Assembly (NCBI RefSeq): GCF_000154225.1
Contig: NZ_DS264586.1
Span: forward strand, 774,527-838,526
Direction: 5' to 3'
Length of the DNA: 64,000 bases
From: Schaalia dentiphila ATCC 17982
GTDB lineage: Bacteria > Actinomycetota > Actinomycetes > Actinomycetales > Actinomycetaceae
Position 1 is the stretch's first letter; each line of letters opens with the position of its first letter. The notes beneath the pieces were generated by a model. The model saw nothing but the letters and a program-made list of their open reading frames with translations, did no database searches and was not told where the DNA came from. Both the position numbers and the translations under genes were made by a program. Shown one piece after another: positions 21,521 to 28,600 of the stretch.

Positions 21521-21681
21521 GCGAAAAAGTTCTCCCTGCTCGGCCTGATGGTGGGCGTGAGCGCGATAGAGTTCGCCCTGCGTACGAAAAATGGCCCGAA
21601 ATCGGCGTTTTATTGCGTGCTGGGCGAATTTTGTCGCGGGTTGAATAGGGGAGAGGGGCTGCGTTGGGCGAATTTTGTCGC
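21521..21681. repeat. Direct/inverted array, unit 2, about 42-bp period (copy A)
   Basis: The unit core is GCGAAAAAGTTCGCC. Direct copies start at 21521 and 21563, 42 bp apart. Inverted copies (GGCGAATTTTGTCGC) are at 21623–21637 and 21667–21681. Copy C has direct units at 52061 and 52103 and inverted units at 52163, 52204 and 52246. Copy B has one direct unit at 31769 and inverted units at 31829 and 31871. Confidence 0.85.
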
Positions 21682-21836
21682 GCATGCCGGCACCGCGGTC
21701 TGGCCTTGTGGTCCGTCCGGTGCCCTCCACGCCGATGGTGGTGGGGGTTTTGCAGCATTAGAGGCTGCCTGTCGGCGTGTCGTGGTTCTAATGACGCCAT
21801 TTCCCCCGTTTGGTGGGTGAGTGTGAGGGGTGTGGT

Positions 21837-21911
21837 GCCCAAAGTGCAGACCACCTCGGCGAAAAACGCTGAAAACGGGAGGTTGTGGGCGAGGTGGTCT
21901 GCGTTTTGGGC
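21837..21911. repeat. Long imperfect inverted repeat
   Basis: The left arm 21837–21858 and right arm 21890–21911 are reverse complements across GCAGACCACCTCG and GCCCAAA, with one extra base pair of slack, around a 31-nt centre. It lies between the unit-2 and unit-3 arrays. A smaller inverted pair GCATTAGA/TCTAATG lies at 21755 and 21787. Confidence 0.75.
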
Positions 21912-21981
21912 GCAGTGGTGTCTGGCGCGGTGTGCGTGCTCGCAGGTGAGGCCATTATTCTGAGTGCTCACCCGATAGATC

Positions 21982-22107
21982 GCACGTTAATCCGCTGGCC
22001 TGCACGTTAACCTTTTGATACGCACATAAACCCCTCAACATGCGCTTGGGCGGCGTTGCCCACGCGCATCTCATCGGGTTAACGTGCGGGGGAAGGGGCC
22101 CACGTGC
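21982..22107. repeat. Mirror-symmetric 3+3 array, unit 3, 20-bp period
   Basis: The unit core is GCACGTTAA. Direct copies are at 21982, 22002 and 22022 (the last GCACATAAA). Inverted copies are at 22059–22067 (CCCACGCGC, degenerate), 22079–22087 (perfect) and 22099–22107 (CCCACGTGC). Steps are exactly 20 bp. All three pairs share the centre 22044.5. The array lies downstream of the Mbeg1-like gene, whose stop is at 22149. Confidence 0.8.
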
Positions 22108-22148
22108 GCATCAAAGGGCCCAGGTATCCATCTCAAATGCCGGTGTTG

Positions 22149-23027
22149 CTAGTTGGTGCCAATCCGCGTCGGGCGCGCCCGCAAGACCGACGCAAGGATG
22201 TTGCGCAAGATGACTCCGGACCGCGATTGCCGCCGGTGATCGGGAGCAAGCAAAGGACCCTCCGGGCACCACGCATACGGGTTGTGGCTGAGTGGCCCCG
22301 GCCATCTCGACGCAACGACGGTGGCCGGCGCGGGCAAGGGGAGCAGCGGACTCACCCAGGATCCCGCCGTCACGTAGATGTGCATCAGCCCGTCGATGCT
22401 CGCGAAGAATCCACCGTCAACAACCGGCGCTGGAAAACCCACGGGATCAAACGCATAGACGCGCGCGAGTGCCGGGGGAGTGGTGGCCGCCGCCGCGTAC
22501 AGCGCGAGATTCGCACCCTTTGAATGGCCGACCACGGTGAGTGGCCCATCGGCCCGCGCCGCCGCAAACGCCAGGTAGTTGGCGGCCCACAGCTGTGAAT
22601 CCGTCGGGAAATCAAGGCCGAAGCGGGCATCCTCCGCCCACCCGACCGCGCTTGCATCCGTCCCGCGCAAGACCACGTAGGTCGCCCCGGCCTCGTCGAC
22701 GAAGGTGACGGCGCCGAACTGAGCAAGCGGCCGCGACGTCAGCCGTGTGACCGCATCGCGCACGCGCAGACCCCCGAAGCGCGCGCTCGCACCGGCGGAC
22801 TCGAGGAGGGGACGATCGGCGTGGGACGCCAACGAATAGCGATACAGAGACGGGATTGACGAGGCCTGGGCGACTTCTCGGAGCAGGCAACCGTGCGGGG
22901 AACGAGGCCCGGGCAGCGCGTGAAAATCCACGTAGACCAGGCACGAGAGAACGAGAGCATCGGCGGGGGAAAGGTCCGCTCGCAGCGGTGTGCGCGCGTC
23001 TCGGGCGTGCTTGATGACGGTGGTCAC
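22149..23027 (-). CDS. Mbeg1-like (DUF2974-type) alpha/beta hydrolase
   Basis: The 292-residue protein has a lipase-like alpha/beta-hydrolase core. It shows V-L-R-G-T-D followed by G-W-x-E-D (about 115–130), the nucleophile elbow G-H-S-K-G-x-N-L-A (about 162–170) with the serine, and a later Asp in F-D-P-V-G-F (about 191). These match the Mbeg1-like family. The GTG at 23027 is chosen because AGGAGG lies about 8 bp upstream, whereas a longer frame to 23060 has no such site. No signal peptide is seen, so it is probably cytosolic. Substrate is unknown. Confidence 0.85.
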   Translation of the reverse strand: MTTVIKHARDARTPLRADLSPADALVLSCLVYVDFHALPGPRSPHGCLLREVAQASSIPSLYRYSLASHADRPLLESAGASARFGGLRVRDAVTRLTSRPLAQFGAVTFVDEAGATYVVLRGTDASAVGWAEDARFGLDFPTDSQLWAANYLAFAAARADGPLTVVGHSKGANLALYAAAATTPPALARVYAFDPVGFPAPVVDGGFFASIDGLMHIYVTAGSWVSPLLPLPAPATVVASRWPGPLSHNPYAWCPEGPLLAPDHRRQSRSGVILRNILASVLRARPTRIGTN

Positions 23028-23150
23028 GAGGCCTCCTCCTCTCCGTCGATGGCCGGACAATCGCGGTCGTGTTGGACGTCACCAACGCTCGATTTTGCCG
23101 GATGGCCCTGTGCTGTGTACTATATCCGAGTGCCCGAAAGGGTGCCGGTT

Positions 23151-23227
23151 GGGCCTATAGCTCAGTAGGTTAGAGCGCAGTCCTGATAAGACTGAGGTCG
23201 GTGGTTCGAGCCCACCTAGGCCCACCA
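23151..23227 (+). tRNA. tRNA-Ile (GAT)
   Basis: The acceptor stem GGGCCTA pairs with TAGGCCC, the D-arm is TAGCTCAGTAGGTTAGAGC, and the anticodon loop CTGATAA gives GAT. The T-arm contains GGTTCGAGCCC. Discriminator A (23224) is followed by an encoded CCA (23225–23227). Confidence 0.98.
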
Positions 23228-23257
23228 TCCGCAGGCGAGCGAAAGCGGAGGATCATC

Positions 23258-23392
23258 ATGAAGAAATGGGTCACCTGTTGTGTGGCTGTCGGATCCGTCG
23301 TGGCCGTCGGCATCGCCGTCCGACAAATTCTCGTTGATCTTTCCGATAACGCTGACCTGTGGACGTCCGTCACGGACGCCGTGGAGGACTGA
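23258..23392 (+). CDS. DLW-39-type micro-protein between the tRNAs
   Basis: The 44-residue product starts at an ATG preceded by CGGAGGA. It has a hydrophobic helix (V-T-C-C-V-A-V-G-S-V-V-A-V-G) and a C-terminal D-N-A-D-L-W-T-S-V-T-D. The D-L-W signature, size and position after tRNA-Ile near gyrA match the conserved actinobacterial DLW-39 family, whose function is unknown. It probably spans the membrane once. Confidence 0.8.
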   Translation: MKKWVTCCVAVGSVVAVGIAVRQILVDLSDNADLWTSVTDAVED

Positions 23393-23403
23393 GTTCCTCC
23401 TAC

Positions 23404-23476
23404 GGGGCTATGGCGCAATTGGTAGCGCACCTGCTTTGCAAGCAGGGGGTTACGGGTTCGAGTCCCGTTAGCTCCA
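23404..23476 (+). tRNA. tRNA-Ala (TGC)
   Basis: The acceptor GGGGCTA pairs with TAGCTCC through one G·T. The anticodon stem-loop CCTGC-TTTGCAA-GCAGG gives TGC, and the T-arm contains GGTTCGAGTCC. CCA is not encoded. It forms the usual Ile–Ala pair downstream of the gyrase genes. Confidence 0.98.
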
Positions 23477-23610
23477 CTCTACGTACAAGGCTCGAATCCT
23501 TGCCATCTTGGATGGTTTCGGTTCGGGCCTTTTTGCTGTCTTAGGCCCGGCCCGGGCAAGGGCGTTGGTGAGGTGGCTTTGGCGTCGGCGTCATCCCGAG
23601 GACACTCACC

Positions 23611-25038
23611 TTAACCACGTTGAGGCTTGGCATGGGAGCCGGATAACCCGTGTACTTGCTCGTAAGCGGCGAGCGCCTCGCGTCGCGACTCGGCCAGGTC
23701 GACGACGGGCACGACAGGCCGAGCGAGTCCCTCCGGGATCCAGCGCCTGACATAGCGGCTGCGCGGATCGAAGCGGGTGCGCTGGAGGTCAGGGTTGAAG
23801 ATGCGGAAGTAGGGCGCAGCGTCTGCGCCGCAGCCGGCCACCCACTGCCACGAGATAGGATTGTTGGCCTCGTCTGCGTCCACGAGAGTCTCCCAGAACC
23901 ACTGCTCGCCGTCTTGCCAGGGCTGGAGCATGTTCTTGGTGAACAGCGATGCCGCGACCATGCGCACCCGGTTGTGCATCCAGCCTGTCTGCCATAGTTG
24001 CCGCATTCCAGCGTCGACGAGGTCGATGCCGGTGCGGCCCTGTCGCCAGGCCCGCGCCAGGTGGTCGTCGGGATAGTAGGGGAATTCCGCGAAAGCTGGA
24101 CGCATGGGGGTGTCCTCTAGATGTTCGCGGTGGTGGAGCAGGTGCCAGCTGAACTCGCGCCAGTAGAGTTGCCTGGTCCAAGCGACGATATCCTCGCCCG
24201 AGGCCGTGCTGGTACGGGCTGCGGCTACGGCTTGGCGCGGCGATAGTTCCCCGCACCGCAACCTCGGCGAGATTCTACTGGTGGATGTTTCCTCCCCGGG
24301 CAGGTCACGGCGTGTGGCATAGCCGGGTAACCAGCTGTCGATGGCGTCCAGTTGCTGCCGGGCTGCCAGTTCACCGGGCTCCCAGTGCTGTGCGAGAGTC
24401 TCTTCCCACCAGGCGGGGCCCTCGTCGAGCAAGCCAATGTCCTCTAAGTTCTGCAGGACACCGTCCTCCCGCAACGTGGCGAGGGCTGTGTCCGCACCGC
24501 CCCGCTCGCCGATCGGTGAGGGCTCGGGCAGGAGGGGACCGAGGGGCAGGTCGGCTACGGCGTGGCTGAACGGTGTGAAAACTTGGTAGTGGGAGCCGTT
24601 GACCGTCTGCATCAGCCACGGTTCGGCGAGAAGGCTGCCGGGGTGGCTGTGCACCTCGGTGCGGGATTTCAACTCTTGCTTGATGGCGGCGTCCAATCGG
24701 CAGGCTGCCGGGGCGTAGCGTCGTGTCCAGTGAACGACGGTAGGTTGCAAGGCGTCCACGACTTGGCGCATGACGTTAGCGGCGTCACCCCGGGCGAAGA
24801 CGAGTGGAATGCCAAGGTCAGCAAGCCGCGGTGCCAGCTGTTGCAGGCTGCGGTGGTACCACCACCGGGTGGCCGCACCGAGCGGGCGTGGGCCGTGCCG
24901 ATTGTTGTCCTCATCGGTCCTGCGGGTTTCGTGGATCCACAGTGCCACCACGGGTCCATCTGCTGCTGAGCAGGCGGCTGTCAGCGCCGGGTGGTCAGCT
25001 AGACGGAGGTCGTCGCGAAGCCAGATCAGTGTTGTCAT
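23611..25038 (-). CDS. phrB: Deoxyribodipyrimidine photolyase (class I cryptochrome/photolyase)
   Basis: The 475-residue enzyme uses blue light and FADH- to split cyclobutane pyrimidine dimers. It begins M-T-T-L-I-W-L-R-D-D-L-R-L at 25038; a longer frame to 25128 adds a non-homologous Pro/Ser leader. The photolyase fold is at 1–130. The FAD-binding helical domain includes W-x-R-Q-L-Y-W-R-E-F and the signature T-G-W-M-H-N-R-V-R-M, followed by N-N-x-S-W-Q-W-V-A-G. It stands alone between tRNA-Ala and a surface-protein gene, and its codons look less GC-extreme than its neighbours, so lateral acquisition is possible. Confidence 0.95.
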   Translation of the reverse strand: MTTLIWLRDDLRLADHPALTAACSAADGPVVALWIHETRRTDEDNNRHGPRPLGAATRWWYHRSLQQLAPRLADLGIPLVFARGDAANVMRQVVDALQPTVVHWTRRYAPAACRLDAAIKQELKSRTEVHSHPGSLLAEPWLMQTVNGSHYQVFTPFSHAVADLPLGPLLPEPSPIGERGGADTALATLREDGVLQNLEDIGLLDEGPAWWEETLAQHWEPGELAARQQLDAIDSWLPGYATRRDLPGEETSTSRISPRLRCGELSPRQAVAAARTSTASGEDIVAWTRQLYWREFSWHLLHHREHLEDTPMRPAFAEFPYYPDDHLARAWRQGRTGIDLVDAGMRQLWQTGWMHNRVRMVAASLFTKNMLQPWQDGEQWFWETLVDADEANNPISWQWVAGCGADAAPYFRIFNPDLQRTRFDPRSRYVRRWIPEGLARPVVPVVDLAESRREALAAYEQVHGLSGSHAKPQRG

Positions 25039-25682
25039 GGAGGATCCTTGGGAGGGTTCAGTGCAGGAATTGGCCGGCGATCGTGTCGGCGAAGGCTGTG
25101 AGGGGCATCGGCTGCTGCTCCCGATCAAGGAAGTGGTCCACCCAAACCCAGGTGTAGAGTGCTGGGGTCATGCACGTTATCGTCGCTGGTCATCGTACTT
25201 GATAGGCGACTGGCGCCACAAGACACGTCGGAGGTCTGTGGACGGCGCGTGGCCGAGCCAAAGTTCTCCGCCTGTCTACGGAGATCCACGTGTCACCCGC
25301 AACCTGGCGGTTGCGGGTTTTCTGTTTGTGAGCTTCGACAATTTGAGCAGGTCAGCGGCACCGCTGACGCCATATTGTGCGCTTGGATAAAAGTTGTCCG
25401 ACCACCTGGTTATAGGTGGTGAATCAGGGTGCCCCGTCACAAAAATTGTGCAAAGTGGTCCGTCAGCTGCAGTGAAACACCGTAGTTGTCCACAGTACTA
25501 TGCACAGTTGTGTATAAACCGTATGGATGGTTGTTTGTTGGCGCATCACCATTGTTTGAAAACTGACCTGTACAGGTGAAGTTGGAAGGCTTCTCATCTC
25601 GGAAATCAGCGTCTTCACACTTGTTGAGGAACTCGTAGAATCGGTTTGAAATGCACGCTTTTCGCACATTCAGGAGTAGGCT
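25039..25682. other. 644-bp gap without a recognised gene
   Basis: This gap is notably A/T-richer than its surroundings from 25380 on. It holds an orphan rightward terminator (25295–25318), a short hairpin ACCACCT/AGGTGGT (25401–25420), and two DnaA-box-like 9-mers (TTGTCCACA 25486–25494, CTATGCACA 25498–25506). It presumably also holds the promoter of the adhesin gene. Open frames in either strand show no family features. Confidence 0.6.
25295..25318 (+). terminator. Orphan intrinsic terminator
   Basis: A 10-bp stem (25295–25304 with 25309–25318) with a TGGC loop is followed by TTCTGTTT. It is one of the few hairpins here with a T-rich tail, yet no plus-strand gene is recognised upstream of it. 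Confidence 0.7.
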
Positions 25683-28600
25683 GTGCACACCAATCACATG
25701 TGGTCGAAGGCTTCCAAGCCCGCCCAGCTGCTTGCCATGCTGGTCACGACCGCCCTCGTCATGCTTGGCGTCACGACGCTGCCCACATATGCGGCGGCTC
25801 CGAGGCTCAAACTCGCTATCACACCCGACGAGACCTCGTACCTATCCGGTGTTGAGCAGCGCTACGTCGTCGAGTTCGCCTGTGCCTCCACCACGGAGGA
25901 CTGCGTTGACTCGGTCGTCACCATCACGCTGCCCCACACGGTGACCCCCGCGGGTGACCCGAACCCCGACTCGGCGCCCTACGGCGTCAACGCCACGGCC
26001 ACCGCCGGCAAGAAGGTCGTCACCCCCACGATCAAGGCTCCGACCGCCAACGCTGACGGCCTCGTCACCTACAACCTCGGAACAGTCGCCGCCGGCTCCT
26101 CGTTCCAGACGGTCCTGACCTTCACCGCCCTGCGCGGCGTGACCCCCGGCGGCTCCACCGTCACCCCGGTCGCGACCTTCACCTCGGGCGAGAGCAAGGA
26201 AACCTCCCAGGCGACCGTCACGATCAAGTCCGAGCCGACGCCCCTCCTGAGCAAGACCGGCCCGGTTGCCAGCCCCAAGAACGTCGACGTGACCTACCAG
26301 ATCACGCCGAAGTACGACACCAACGTGGACGGCCTCAACGGCAAGTCCAACATGACCGATGTCGTCATCACCGACCCGCTGCCCAAGTGCGCGACGTACG
26401 TGTCCTCCTCGGCCTCGGGTAACACCAAGACGATCACGGCCGCGACCGTCGAGAGCTCCTACGACGCCGCGACCCACACCGTCACCTGGAACGTCGGCGA
26501 CGTCAACCCCGCGTTCATGAACCTCGTCCTGTCCGTCACCGTCCACTACGACGACACCTGCACGGATGACACCGTCACCAACACCGCGAAGCTCACCGGC
26601 AAGGAGATGAACAACGAGACCAACGTTGTCACCGCCGATGCTTCCTTCACGCACCGCTTCGACAGCGAGATCCGCTACGGCGGCGGCTTCAACAAGCGCG
26701 CCATGAGCCAGTTCGAGCGCGGCAAGCAGGGCAACTGGCTGTACAGCTACTCCAACAACTCCAACGTCCCGGTCGTCATGGAGTACACCGACTACCTGAC
26801 CTGTGGCCTCGTGTCCCCGACCGACGGCTCCAAGGACTGCGACAAGCCCCTCATGAGCGTCAAGACGATCGACACCCAGACCACGACGCCCATCGAGATC
26901 ACCTACTGGACCAACAAGGGCAATACCGGCACTCAGACCGTCTACCACGGCAAGGCATTTGACTTCTCCTCCTTCGCCGCCGACGAGTACCTGACCGTCT
27001 TCCACTACAAGCAGACGATCCCCGCCGGTGAGTCCTCCATCCTCAACGTTGCCGGCCCCGTCGGCGCAGGGACCCCCACGACCGAGGACGGCACGACCTA
27101 CGTCGAGGCCGACACCAACTCCGCCGCATGGAAGGCCGGCAAGTCCGACCAGTATGTGCGCGTCCAGAACTGTGTCACCGACTGGTCCATGAAGTCCCTT
27201 GACGGCTCCCGATCCATCCAGATCCCCGCCGACGACTACTGCGACATCCTCACCCTGGGCACCGCGCTGCCCAAGTACTACAACGTCAAGTCCACCATCA
27301 AGGGCAACCTGGCGTCCACCGGCTCCGAGGTCACCTTTAGCGTCACCGCGAATAACACATCGACCGTCGTTGACTCCCAGCCCGTCATCTCCGACCTGCT
27401 GCCCTGCGGCATGACCTTCGTCGAGGACTCCGTCACCGGTGGTCCCGCAGGTAAGGAAAAGACCGTCACGGTCCGCGATGTCACCGACGCCACCGGCTGC
27501 ACCCGCCAGCTCGTCCAGGTCACCTGGCCCGGCTACCAGACCAAGGGTGGCACCACCATCCAGCTGCGGGGCAAGGTCGGCCCCTCGATGAGCGCCGGCA
27601 CGCACAGGAACGAGGCCTACATCTCCGCGGCCGAGCCCGAGTACGCTCTGACCTCCAAGTCGACCACGATCTGCTTCTACGGCTCTACCGATGACACCTA
27701 CGATGTCAACAGTGATGGCTCCACCGCTGACCAGGTCTGCCCCGTCTCCTCGACCTTCACGGTCTCCGAGCAGGCCGGTGCCGACGTCGTCCTTGAGGGC
27801 CTTGGCTCCGTGGAAGGCTCGACCTACAAGAAGTACGTCGACGGCGTGTCCATGATCCGCCAGGGTGAAGACGGCAAGTACCGCATCACCCCCACCAACT
27901 CCGGTAACGCGGACCTGTCCGACATGACCGTCTACGGCATCCTGCCCCACGTTGGCGACACCTCGATCCAGGGTTCTGATCCTCGTGGCTCCGAGTGGGC
28001 ACCCATCCTCACCGGCCCCCTTCAGGTCGGCGCAGGATCGGGCATCGACCCCTCGCAGGTCACCATCGAGTACTCCACCTCCTACAACCCCTGCCGCGGC
28101 GAAGTCATGAAGCAGGGTGACGCGATGGCAGCCGGCCCCGCAGGATGCGACAACAACTGGACCACTACCCCGGTCTCGTGGGCCGACGTGAAGTCCTACC
28201 GCATCTACATCAACGGCAAGGCCACCCCGATCAAGGCCGGCGCATCGATCCCGATCATCGCGCCCATCAGGGCCCCCGATAACGCGACCGGCATCGCCTA
28301 CGAGTCCGTCGCGATCGCGGCCACCCAGGCCTCGAACAACCGCGCCATCCTGCCCGCCGAGCCGATCAAGGTCGCCATGACCCTCGGGCTCGACGTCGCC
28401 CTCAACAAGACCGTCGTCTCCGACGCTTCCAACCTGAAGCCCGGAGACCAGGTCACCTACCGCATCGACGCCGGCAACATCGGCCAGAGCAAGGCCCCCG
28501 ACCTCAAGGTCAAGGAAGACTTCCCCGCAGGCACCACCTTCGTGTCCGCCGAGACGCACAAGTGCGCCTCCGGCTACACGACCGGCCTACCGCAGGAATG

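Larger units (their letters stand above)
20890..21690. repeat. Composite dispersed intergenic repeat, copy A
   Basis: This non-coding region shares ordered segments with 51497–52262 (copy C) and in part with 31694–31927 (copy B). In order it holds: a hairpin at 20924–20969 (C equivalent 51534–51579); an inverted pair GCACGTAATT/AATTACGTGC at 21099 and 21191, with the same 102-bp outer span in copy C; a 42-bp-period array of unit 1 (21247–21493); and a 42-bp-period array of unit 2 (21521–21681). Between copies the units are conserved better than the intervening sequence. No transposase is present. No convincing gene lies anywhere in 20806–22148. Confidence 0.85.

Noticed and set aside
20890..21690. 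Insertion sequence or MITE with terminal inverted repeats
   Set aside because: No transposase frame, no flanking direct duplication and no outer terminal inverted repeat could be seen. The inverted symmetry is internal and repeated.
21339..21971. Minus-strand open frame of 210 codons over the composite repeat, with a similar 177-codon frame at 51879–52412 ending in the same S-H-P-Q-R-R
   Set aside because: The shared peptides (K-P-P-S-P-L, K-P-T-T-P-L) are translations of the inverted repeat units; 42 bp is 14 codons, so the frame stays open by periodicity. There is no ribosome-binding site, and composition is unlike a folded protein. The direct units and other arrays are not explained by coding.
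21247..22107. CRISPR array
   Set aside because: The units are half direct and half inverted, the sequence between units is itself conserved between copies, and no cas gene is near.
25437..25697. Minus-strand 86-codon frame before the adhesin
   Set aside because: It runs into the adhesin start region from the opposite strand, has no ribosome-binding site and shows no recognisable motif.
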